From: Caulobacteraceae bacterium
Lineage (GTDB): Bacteria > Pseudomonadota > Alphaproteobacteria > Caulobacterales > Caulobacteraceae
DNA: 9,992 bases
NCBI GenBank assembly: GCA_030151985.1
Contig: JASLDZ010000274.1
Location: 1-9,992, forward strand
Direction: 5' to 3'
Positions 1 through 6,815 of the stretch are shown one piece after another (position 1 is the first letter of the stretch; each line of letters begins with the position of its first letter). A program made the position numbers and the translations under genes. The notes below the pieces were generated by a model. That model was not told the DNA's origin. It was given only the letters and a program-made list of their open reading frames with translations, and did not search any database.

Positions 1-1
1 C

Positions 2-2494
2 TCCACCATTCTGGGCGTCGCCACCGGCGCGCTGTTCCTGGCGCCGGCCGCGTGGGCGCAGTCGCAGCCGACGCCGCCTCAGCCTCAGGTCTCCCAGCCC
101 ACGGCCTCCGACATCGGGACGGTGGCGGAGGTCGTGGTGACCGCGCTCCGCTCCTCGCAGCGGCTGCAGGACACGCCGGCTTCGGTCTCGGTGCTGACCG
201 CGGCGCAGCTGCGCAATGCCGGCGTCGTCACCACCGAGGACGCCGTGCAGCTCATCCCGGGCGTCACCATCGTCACCAACACCGCCGAGATCGGCGACAC
301 TCAGGTCAACATCCGCGGCGTCAACGGCGCGCGTGACGCCGAGAGCAGCGTCGCGTTGGTGGTCGACGGCATCCTGAAGACCAACACCGCGGTCCTGAAC
401 CAGGATCAGGGCGACGTGCAGCAGTTCGAGGTGCTGAAGGGTCCGCAAGGCGCCTACTACGGCCGCAACGCCGCGGCGGGCGCGGTGGTGGTCACCACCC
501 GCAAGCCGACGGACACCTTCACCGCCAACGCTCGCGCCAGCTACGGCAACAACGACACCTGGACCGGCTTCGCCTCGCTCTCCGGGCCGATCAACGACAA
601 GGTCGGCTGGCTGCTGGAGGGCGACTACCGCAAGACGGACGGCTTCTACCGCAACACCGGGCCGATCGCCGGCGCGCAGGGCGCCACCGTCGACCCCTAC
701 GACGGGTTCGACATCAACGGCCGCGTCATCGCCCACCCCACGGACAAGCTGACGCTGGACTTCAAGGGGCGCTACCAGCGCGCGACGTCCGGCTCCTACG
801 CCTACAACGTCGCCTTCAACCTGCCCAACCTCGCCAATGCGTTCGGATCGCCGCTGTTCAACGAGGACGTGAACAAGCACGACTTCGTCTTCGACTCGAA
901 CATCCCCTCCTACGACCGGCTGGAGAGCAAGGAGTTCTCGCTGAAGGCCGATTGGGACCTGGGCTGGGCCAAGCTCTCCGCCTGGGGCCTGTACTCGGAC
1001 GTGTCGGAAGGGGCGTCGGCTGACGCGGCGGTCGCCGCCTTCGGCGCCTTCAACACGAGCCCGGAATGCGTCGCGAGCGTCACGGCGCTGTCGGCCTCGG
1101 GCTACCAGCTGCCCGCGCCTCTGATCCTGGCGCCGACGCCCGGCGCCTCCGTCCTCGGCGCCTTCTCGCCCACCACCTGCGACGGCACGCAGTACCAGCT
1201 GCGCACCCAGACCGACTACAGCGCCGAGGTGCGCCTCTCGTCCCGCGCGGACCAGCGGCTGCGCTGGTCGCTCGGCGCCTACTACCTGAACATCAAGCGC
1301 CACGTCGGCGTGTCGCTCGGGTACGATCGGGGGCAGGGCGTGCTGCGCAACCTGTACAACCCGCCGGGCTCGTCCAACCCGACCGAGCAGCTGTCGGACG
1401 ACCGCTTCGGCACCGACGTCTACGCCGGCTTCGGCTCGGTGGACTACGACGTCACCAAGGCGTTCACCGCCTCGTTCGCCCTGCGCTACGACAGCGAGGC
1501 GCGGGACGTGAAGAACGAGGTCGACCCGAACGCGCGCAACACCTACATCAACGGCGGCGGACAGCCCCTGAACGTCGGCCTGAACTTCGGGCCGCTGACG
1601 CCCAAGAGCAAGACGTTCGACCAGTTCGAGCCGCGGGTGAATTTGCTCTACAAGTTCTCCAGCGACTGGAGCGCGTATGCGACGGCGGGCGTCGGCTTCA
1701 AGTCCGGCGGGTTCAACAACCAGGGCAGCCAGGCGACGGTCGAGAGCATCTTCAATCTGCCCACGATCAACGCCGGCCTGAACATCAACGACCAGTACAA
1801 GAAGGAGGTCTCGACCTCCTACGAAGCGGGGATCAAGGGGCAGGCGTTCGAGCGCCGGCTGACCCTCGATCTCGCCGCCTACCGCACCAACGTGCACGAC
1901 ATGCAGTTCTTCGAGTTCTACGCCGGGCCGTTCGGCATCCTGCGCGTGGTCTCCAACATCGACCGGGTGACGATCACCGGCGTTGAGGGATCGGCCAGCT
2001 ACCGGGTCGGGGGCGGTCTGAACCTCTTCACCGGCTTCAACTACAACGACAGCCGGATCGACCGCGACAGCGCGCGCCCGGGCGCGGTGGGCGGGGAGTC
2101 GCCCTACACCTCCAAATACACCTTCAACGCCGGCGCCGAGTATGTCCGCCCGCTCACCGCCGGGCTGCAGCTGATCGCGCGCGTCGATTACCGCCGCGTC
2201 GGCCCGACCTGGTTCTCGACCGCCCAGGAGGGCGACAGGCCGACCATCTTCAACCTGACCTTCGGGCCGTTCCTGGGGACGGGCAACTACACCAACTCGG
2301 AACGTGACGCCTACGACCTGACCAACGCCCGCGTCAGCCTGAAGCACGGCAACTGGACGGCGACCGCCTTCGCCGAGAACCTGTTCGACACCAAATACGT
2401 CGCCGAGGTCATCCCGGCGCCGGAGTTCGGCGGCTCCTTCATCTCGCCTGGCGGCCGCCGCTACTACGGCGTGGAGGTCTCGGCGAGCTTCTGA
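2..2494 (+). CDS. TonB-dependent outer-membrane receptor (5' end outside window)
   Basis: This is an outer-membrane beta-barrel receptor that imports a ligand using energy from TonB-ExbB-ExbD. The reading frame is open to the left edge. The first 19 visible residues are the hydrophobic end of a signal peptide finishing in AWA before QSQ, so the true start lies before the window and an internal GTG at 122 is not the start. After a Pro/Gln-rich linker comes a TonB-box-like EVVVTA (nt 128-145). The plug domain follows, with VNIRGVNG and the conserved GPQGAYYGRNAAAGAVVV pattern (visible residues about 149-166). The rest is barrel, with NLFDTKYV near the end and a C-terminal Phe (VSASF) as expected for outer-membrane insertion. 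The 830 visible residues fit the family. Two cysteines (codons at 1067 and 1178) bracket a probable surface loop. The ligand (siderophore, sugar or other) cannot be told from sequence. It is convergent with the next gene. Confidence 0.96.
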   Translation, partial: STILGVATGALFLAPAAWAQSQPTPPQPQVSQPTASDIGTVAEVVVTALRSSQRLQDTPASVSVLTAAQLRNAGVVTTEDAVQLIPGVTIVTNTAEIGDTQVNIRGVNGARDAESSVALVVDGILKTNTAVLNQDQGDVQQFEVLKGPQGAYYGRNAAAGAVVVTTRKPTDTFTANARASYGNNDTWTGFASLSGPINDKVGWLLEGDYRKTDGFYRNTGPIAGAQGATVDPYDGFDINGRVIAHPTDKLTLDFKGRYQRATSGSYAYNVAFNLPNLANAFGSPLFNEDVNKHDFVFDSNIPSYDRLESKEFSLKADWDLGWAKLSAWGLYSDVSEGASADAAVAAFGAFNTSPECVASVTALSASGYQLPAPLILAPTPGASVLGAFSPTTCDGTQYQLRTQTDYSAEVRLSSRADQRLRWSLGAYYLNIKRHVGVSLGYDRGQGVLRNLYNPPGSSNPTEQLSDDRFGTDVYAGFGSVDYDVTKAFTASFALRYDSEARDVKNEVDPNARNTYINGGGQPLNVGLNFGPLTPKSKTFDQFEPRVNLLYKFSSDWSAYATAGVGFKSGGFNNQGSQATVESIFNLPTINAGLNINDQYKKEVSTSYEAGIKGQAFERRLTLDLAAYRTNVHDMQFFEFYAGPFGILRVVSNIDRVTITGVEGSASYRVGGGLNLFTGFNYNDSRIDRDSARPGAVGGESPYTSKYTFNAGAEYVRPLTAGLQLIARVDYRRVGPTWFSTAQEGDRPTIFNLTFGPFLGTGNYTNSERDAYDLTNARVSLKHGNWTATAFAENLFDTKYVAEVIPAPEFGGSFISPGGRRYYGVEVSASF

Positions 2495-2519
2495 CGGCTT
2501 GGCGGCTGGTCCGCGGCCC

Positions 2520-3899
2520 TCAGACCGGCGCGCCCGTCCGTCGCTCGAGCAGGCGGAAGTCCCGGTCGTTCCTCAGGTCGCGGAAGGCCAGCCCGTTCGG
2601 GAGCGCCACGGCGTCCATGTCGTGGTCGGCGACGGCCGTGGCGACCTCGCGCAGCGCCGCACGGTCGCGGCCGGCCCGGGCGTAGGTGGCGGCCAGGGCG
2701 AGGTGGGAGAGCTGGCCCGCCCTCAGCTGCCGCTCCTGCTCTGCGATCAGGGCGCGCCACATGCCGGGTTCGCCCGCCCTGTCCAGCCCCGCGCGGGCGG
2801 CGGCGGCGGCGGCGGCCCGCTCCGGTTCCTGGCGGATGCGGGCGACCGCGTCCATCTCGTCGAGCCACTCGCTCCACCGGCCCTGCGCCATGCGGATCTC
2901 CTGCATGTGCCAGTGCGGGGACTGGAAGTCCGGCCGCTCGGCCTCCAGCCGCTGCAGGATCGAGACCGCCTCCGCCTCCCGCCCGGCGGAGAACAGGATC
3001 AGCCCCCGGTCGGCCGCAATAGAGTCCGACTCCGGCTTGAGCGCCTGCGCGTGCTCGATGTCCTCCAGCGCCGCGGCCACCTGGCCCCGCGCGAGCCGCC
3101 AGGTCGCCCGCCAGTGCCACGCCTCGGCGTCTCGGGGGTCGAGCGCGAGCGCCCTGGCGTATTCGGCCTCGGCCTCGGCGGGCGCCCAGCGCCACCATCC
3201 CAGCACGAAGGCGAGCGCGGCATGGGCGTCGGCCCGGCGCGGATCGATGGCGAGGGCCCGGCGGGCGGCGGCCTCGGCCCGGGGGAAGGCCTCCCGCGGC
3301 GACAGCACCGTGTATTCGCGCAGGAGGTTGTAGCAGTCGGCCAGCCCGACGTAGGCTGCGGCGTCGCCAGGGTCGCGCACCACGGCCTGGGTGAAGAGGT
3401 CGACCGCCCTCGCGAGGCTTTCGGGCGTGCGCCGGCTCCACTCCCGCACCCCCTGCAGGTAGAGCGCGCGCGCCTCGGGCGAGGCGGCGGGCCGAGCGGG
3501 CGCCGCTATCCGCGTGGCCACGGCCACGGACGTGACGCCGATCAGCACCGTCGCTACCACCGCCGCCGCCGCTCCCGGCCGCACCCGCGTCTTCCGCGAG
3601 GTCACGGCGACGTCGACCGGATCGCGCTCTGAAGGCGAGGACGCCGGCGCATCGGTCGCGGCCTGGGCTCCCGAGCGTAGCCACGCCTCCAGCTCGCGCA
3701 CGGTCGCGTAGACGGTGCTCCGCCCGGCCCCCGGCGCGCGATAGACGGGCAGCCCGCGCTCGGCTTCCCAGCGGCGCGCCGTCTTCTCATCGCGGCCGAG
3801 GAAGGCGGCGATCTCCTTCCACGTCATGAGCCGGCGGTCGTCGGCGGGGCCTTCCCCGCCTGCGCGCGCCCGAAGATGCCCGTTCATGCCCGCTCGCAT
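2520..3899 (-). CDS. Membrane-anchored HTH-TPR protein, probable one-component regulator
   Basis: This 459-residue protein has three parts. Residues about 25-75 form a MerR/excisionase-like helix-turn-helix (MTWKEIAAFLGRDEKTARRW, then a wing with GLPVYR and STVYA, then ELEAWL). Residues about 109-131 form one hydrophobic membrane segment preceded by basic SRKTRVR, which by the positive-inside rule puts the HTH in the cytoplasm. Residues about 142-325 are TPR-like helical pairs (for example RALAIDP and RALALDP helix ends), and the C-terminus has the DLRNDRDFRLLERR tail often seen after TPR arrays in such proteins. The layout resembles CadC/ToxR-type regulators, but the HTH belongs to a different class. 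The start is uncertain: ATG at 3899, 3887 or 3827 are all in frame, none has a strong ribosome site, and the HTH is complete from 3827. It is divergent from the DUF4214 gene. The regulatory role is inferred; a scaffolding role is possible. Confidence 0.85.
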   Translation of the reverse strand: MRAGMNGHLRARAGGEGPADDRRLMTWKEIAAFLGRDEKTARRWEAERGLPVYRAPGAGRSTVYATVRELEAWLRSGAQAATDAPASSPSERDPVDVAVTSRKTRVRPGAAAAVVATVLIGVTSVAVATRIAAPARPAASPEARALYLQGVREWSRRTPESLARAVDLFTQAVVRDPGDAAAYVGLADCYNLLREYTVLSPREAFPRAEAAARRALAIDPRRADAHAALAFVLGWWRWAPAEAEAEYARALALDPRDAEAWHWRATWRLARGQVAAALEDIEHAQALKPESDSIAADRGLILFSAGREAEAVSILQRLEAERPDFQSPHWHMQEIRMAQGRWSEWLDEMDAVARIRQEPERAAAAAAARAGLDRAGEPGMWRALIAEQERQLRAGQLSHLALAATYARAGRDRAALREVATAVADHDMDAVALPNGLAFRDLRNDRDFRLLERRTGAPV

Positions 3900-3987
3900 C
3901 CGTTGCCGCCGGCGCCCCGGTCCCGCGACCCTTGCTCCGGCCCAGAGGGCCCGCGGCCGCGCGCGAACGCAACGCGGCGCTTGATCG

Positions 3988-4004
3988 CGGCGAGCGTCTC
4001 GCCG
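3988..4004. promoter_or_regulatory. Perfect 7-bp inverted repeat, candidate operator or leader hairpin
   Basis: CGGCGAG-CGT-CTCGCCG is a perfect inverted repeat with a 3-base centre. As RNA it can extend by a G-U and a C-G pair to 3986-4006. It ends only a few bases before the Shine-Dalgarno of the DUF4214 gene. It could be a binding site for the divergently encoded HTH protein, or a hairpin that affects translation. Function is inferred; GC-rich sequence makes chance palindromes more common. Confidence 0.35.
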
Positions 4005-4009
4005 TGCGT

Positions 4010-4015
4010 AGGAGG
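4010..4015 (+). promoter_or_regulatory. Shine-Dalgarno of the DUF4214/RTX gene
   Basis: A perfect AGGAGG lies 9 bases before the ATG at 4025. It decides the start: the frame is open further upstream to about 3932, but that extension is Arg/Ala-rich, without similarity to the domain that follows, and overlaps the intergenic region. Confidence 0.85.
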
Positions 4016-4024
4016 CTTGCGCCC

Positions 4025-6646
4025 ATGCCGCTCACCGCCGTCGGCCAAACCACGCTGATCGCCGATCCGCCGCCCTACTACACGGTGCTGGGACCGACGG
4101 CGGTGCTGAGCGACGGCACGGTGCTGGTGCTGGACACCTACAACTCGGGCTTCGGCGCCGGCGTGGTCGCCCGGTTCACGGCGGACGGGCAGGAGCTCTC
4201 CAACCTGCAGGTCCAGATCGACGGCGCCTCCGGCTACAGCGGAGGGATCGTCGCGCTCTCGAACGGCGGGTTCGCCGTGGTCTTCCAGCAGGACAACGGC
4301 ATCGGCGGGCACGACGATTTCTACGCGCGCGCCTTCAACGCCGACGGCTCGCCACAGGGGGCGGTGGTGCACGTGGGGGACGGCAGCGGAGTCGCCTCGG
4401 GCGTGCAGGCCGAGGGCTACCTCGCGCCCACCCGTGACGGCGGCTACGTGCTGGAATACAGCGACAACACCCACAGCGGCACGTCGTTCGGGACGGTGGG
4501 GTTCGGCAGCCAGGTCAACGAGGATAACGACGTCTACGCCGTGAAGATCCTGCCGGACGGAAGCGAACCGAACGGCGACCCGAACCTGAACGCCGGCACC
4601 GAAACCGCGCCAGGCCCCGCGCCCTACACCTACGACGGCGTCGCCGGCGACCAGCGCAGCGGCGGCCCGGCGACGCTCTCGAACGGGACCATCGTCACGC
4701 CCTACTTCGACACCAACTTCTACACCTACGTGGACGGCGGCGCGGGCAACTCCGTTCAGAAGGCGGGGCAGTACGGCATTTCGATGCGGCTGTTCACCGC
4801 CTCGGGAGAGTCCAGCGAGATCAAGGTCGACACCCTCGCCCCCGGCGACCAGTACGTCACCAACAGCGTGGCCGAGGCCTACCGTCCGGTCGCCGCCGCG
4901 CTCGACACGGGCGGCTTCGTGGTGGTCTGGGGCGAGCAGCAGGCGCACGCCCCCGGCGACATCCTGTTCCAGGCCCGCTTCTTCGACGCGACCGGACACG
5001 CCACCAGCGCCGTGGTGACGCTCGAGGACCTGCCGACCGGGGGCGGCGCGGGCCACGTGGGCGACGGCGGGCCCTCCGTCGTGGGGCTGCCGCAGGGCGG
5101 CTTCGCGATCGCCTACGACACGTACGGCGCAGACGTGCACCTGGCGACCTTCGACGACGCGGGCGCGCAGACGGGGGCGGTCGAGGTGGCCGGCGGTGGC
5201 GGCGACCAGCACCTGACCGGGCTGGCGGCGGGACCGGACGGCTCGATCTACGTCACCTGGTACGACCAGAACGCCGCCGGGAGCCGTGAGTCCGTCGAGC
5301 GCTTCGTGGTGGCCGACGCAAGCCATGCGCTGACCGGGACCGCCGGAGCCGAAACCCTCGCCGCGCCCTCGGGCGCCGCCTGGATCGACGCGGGGGCGGG
5401 CGACGACACGGTGGTCGCCGGCGCGGGAGAGGACGACATCTCCGGCGGCGCGGGAACCGACACCCTTGTGCTGAACGAGGCCTACGCCTCCGCCACGTTC
5501 ACCTACGCCGACGACGGGCAGATGACCGTCACGGGCGCGCTGGGAACGGAGGTGGTCCGCGGCGTGGAGCATCTCCGCTTTTCCGACGGCGTGTTCGACC
5601 TAGGGTCCGACGGGCGGCTGGAGGTCGGGAGCACGGTGGCGGGGACCGCGGCGGCCGACACCCTGGTCGGCGGCGCGCTGGACGACCTGCTGCAAGGGGG
5701 CGCAGGCGACGACGTGCTGACGGGCGGCGGCGGCAGCGATCGGCTCGACGGCGGCGACGGGGTGGACACAGCCACCTACGCCGGCTTCGCGCACGACTAC
5801 GCCCTGGCGCTGAACGCCGGCGACGGCACGGTGACCGGCGGCCGCGAGGGCGGGACCGACACGCTCGCCTCGGTGGAGACGGTGCAGTTCCTGGACGGGA
5901 CGCTGACCTTCGACCTGCACTCCACCGCCGCGCAGATCGTGCGGCTGTACGACAGCTTCCTGGGGAGGGCGCCCGACGCCGCCGGCTTCGAGAGCTACCT
6001 GCGCTACGTCGCCGCCGGCCACAGCTTCCAGGACATGGCGGACAACGCCGCCGCCAGCCCCGAGTTCGACCAGGCGACGGCCGGTCTGAACGACACCCAG
6101 TACGTGACCTACGTCTATGAGCACTCGCTGCACCGCGAGCCCGATCCCGGCGGGCTGCAGACCTACGTCGCGGACTTAGAGAACGGAACCTTCACGCGCA
6201 CCTCCATGATCGTGCAGGCGGCCGAGAGTCCCGAGCACGTGGCGCTGACGGCGGGCGTGGTGGGGCAGGGGCTCTGGGTCCCGGACGAGAAGGTCGAGGG
6301 GCTGGAGCTGCTTTACGACGCCGCCGTCCAGCGCCAGCCGGATCCCACCGGCATCGCCGGCTATTCGGCCGAATTGACGCGGGGGTCCACCTTCCACGAC
6401 ATCGCCAACCAGATGGCGGCCTCGGCTGAGTTCCAGGCCGCGCATGGCGCGCAGACGGACGCCGAATACATCGACAGCCTCTACGTCGCCGAGGTCGGTC
6501 GGCACGCCGACCCTTCTGGCCTCGCGGCCTACGAGGACCAGCTCGCCCACGGCTACAGCCGGGGCGATATCCTGTTCGAGACGGCCATGAGCCAGGAGCA
6601 CCAGTCGCACGTTCTGGCGTTCTACGACCCGCTGCTGGGGACCTGA
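4025..6646 (+). CDS. DUF4214 and RTX repeat protein with N-terminal propeller-like domain
   Basis: This 873-residue acidic protein has no signal peptide. Residues about 23-429 contain seven copies of a unit with the pattern L-(S/D)-(N/D)-G-(G)-hydrophobic strand followed by an aromatic-x-F-x-(A/D)-(D/A)-G strand, suggesting a seven-bladed beta-propeller. Residues about 435-630 contain two blocks of Gly/Asp-rich RTX-type calcium-binding repeats (DAGAGDDTV, GGAGDDVLTGGGGSDRL), each followed by a short beta module ending in (V/S)-VE-x-(L/V)-x-F-x-DG. Residues about 637-863 contain four DUF4214 repeats. RTX proteins without a signal peptide are typically exported by type I secretion and fold on binding calcium outside the cell, so an extracellular or surface role such as S-layer-like material or adhesion is inferred. 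No type I secretion genes are in the window. The start at 4025 is set by AGGAGG. It is divergent from the HTH-TM-TPR gene. Function is unknown. Confidence 0.92.
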   Translation: MPLTAVGQTTLIADPPPYYTVLGPTAVLSDGTVLVLDTYNSGFGAGVVARFTADGQELSNLQVQIDGASGYSGGIVALSNGGFAVVFQQDNGIGGHDDFYARAFNADGSPQGAVVHVGDGSGVASGVQAEGYLAPTRDGGYVLEYSDNTHSGTSFGTVGFGSQVNEDNDVYAVKILPDGSEPNGDPNLNAGTETAPGPAPYTYDGVAGDQRSGGPATLSNGTIVTPYFDTNFYTYVDGGAGNSVQKAGQYGISMRLFTASGESSEIKVDTLAPGDQYVTNSVAEAYRPVAAALDTGGFVVVWGEQQAHAPGDILFQARFFDATGHATSAVVTLEDLPTGGGAGHVGDGGPSVVGLPQGGFAIAYDTYGADVHLATFDDAGAQTGAVEVAGGGGDQHLTGLAAGPDGSIYVTWYDQNAAGSRESVERFVVADASHALTGTAGAETLAAPSGAAWIDAGAGDDTVVAGAGEDDISGGAGTDTLVLNEAYASATFTYADDGQMTVTGALGTEVVRGVEHLRFSDGVFDLGSDGRLEVGSTVAGTAAADTLVGGALDDLLQGGAGDDVLTGGGGSDRLDGGDGVDTATYAGFAHDYALALNAGDGTVTGGREGGTDTLASVETVQFLDGTLTFDLHSTAAQIVRLYDSFLGRAPDAAGFESYLRYVAAGHSFQDMADNAAASPEFDQATAGLNDTQYVTYVYEHSLHREPDPGGLQTYVADLENGTFTRTSMIVQAAESPEHVALTAGVVGQGLWVPDEKVEGLELLYDAAVQRQPDPTGIAGYSAELTRGSTFHDIANQMAASAEFQAAHGAQTDAEYIDSLYVAEVGRHADPSGLAAYEDQLAHGYSRGDILFETAMSQEHQSHVLAFYDPLLGT
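4091..5311 (+). repeat. Seven protein-level propeller-like repeats
   Basis: Within the DUF4214 protein, repeat units fall at about residues 23-57, 73-117, 131-184, 213-268, 286-331, 348-388 and 395-429. Landmarks are VLSDGTVLVLD, ALSNGGFAVVF, TRDGGYVLEY, TLSNGTIVTPY, LDTGGFVVVW, LPQGGFAIAY and GPDGSIYVTWY. Units 3 and 4 are longer, with loop insertions rich in Asn, Asp, Pro and Gly. Seven units suggest a closed propeller; this is inference from repeat count. Confidence 0.6.
5378..5770 (+). repeat. Two blocks of RTX-type Gly/Asp nonapeptide repeats
   Basis: Block one covers residues about 452-481 (IDAGAGDDTVVAGAGEDDIS then GGAGTDTLVL). Block two covers about 546-582 (DTLVGGALDDLL, QGGAGDDVL, TGGGGSDRL, DGGDGVDTA). 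The GGxGxDxUx spacing is that of haemolysin-type calcium-binding repeats. Residues between the blocks form a non-RTX beta module. Confidence 0.85.
5933..6613 (+). repeat. Four tandem DUF4214 repeats
   Basis: The units are at about residues 637-683, 693-740, 757-806 and 814-863. Each has an aromatic LYDSFLGR-like helix, a P/A-D-P/A-x-G-(L/F/I)-x-x-Y motif (APDAAGFESY, EPDPGGLQTY, QPDPTGIAGY, HADPSGLAAY), then a helix ending in a (S/Q)-x-E-(F/H) motif. DUF4214 is often found at the C-terminus of secreted RTX and surface proteins; its role is not established. Confidence 0.85.
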
Positions 6647-6815
6647 GCGGCCGCGCTGAGGGAAGGGGAACCCGGCGGCGGGACGCCGACTTATCGGTGC
6701 TGAGCTTTTGATGGTGCCCCGCCTTGCGTAAGCCGCGTCAGCGTCATTTTCCCCGCGCGCCCCGCCTCCGATCGGCCGGGGCCGCCATCGGCAAGGGGAC
6801 GGCGACGTCACGGGC
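6647..6815. other. Intergenic gap before the GH1-like gene
   Basis: This 169-bp gap has no coding signal. A short CGGCG-GGA-CGCCG stem lies at 6676-6688 but is not followed directly by a T-run, so it is weak as a terminator for the upstream gene. A 6768-6791 inverted repeat (CCGAT ... GGCC ... GGCC ... ATCGG) lies just before the next gene. A purine-rich AAGGGGA at 6793-6799 is the only candidate ribosome site for the ATG at 6816, and at 16 bases it is further away than usual. No clear promoter consensus is visible. Confidence 0.5.

Larger units (their letters stand above)
3900..4024. promoter_or_regulatory. Divergent intergenic region
   Basis: This 125-bp GC-rich region separates the divergent HTH-TM-TPR gene from the DUF4214/RTX gene and must hold the start signals of at least one and probably both. 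I see no convincing sigma70 -35/-10 pair. It contains a short inverted repeat GGCCC-AGA-GGGCC (3939-3951) and a longer palindrome at 3988-4004, described separately. If the HTH-TM-TPR start is really at 3887 or 3827, the region is larger by 12 or 72 bp. Confidence 0.55.

Noticed and set aside
2495..2519. Bidirectional terminator between the convergent receptor and HTH-TM-TPR genes
   Set aside because: The 25-bp gap has only a weak GC-rich self-complementarity and no T-run on either strand.
2464..3684. A 406-codon - strand frame overlapping the HTH-TM-TPR gene, and a 377-codon + strand frame opposite it
   Set aside because: Translations are Arg/Gly/Pro-rich without domain signatures, while the third frame gives a clear HTH, membrane segment and TPR.
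3932..4024. N-terminal extension of the DUF4214 protein by 31 residues
   Set aside because: The extension lacks a ribosome site and is Arg/Ala-rich, while AGGAGG sits at normal spacing from the ATG at 4025.
3884..5572. A 562-codon open frame on the - strand across the DUF4214 gene
   Set aside because: It is antisense to a gene with clear RTX and DUF4214 motifs, its translation is low-complexity Val/Gly/Arg/His-rich, and such frames are expected opposite GC-rich genes.
6667..6692. GGAAC as a possible -35 of an EcfG-type promoter upstream of the GH1-like gene
   Set aside because: No CGTT-like -10 appears at the expected 16-18 base spacing.
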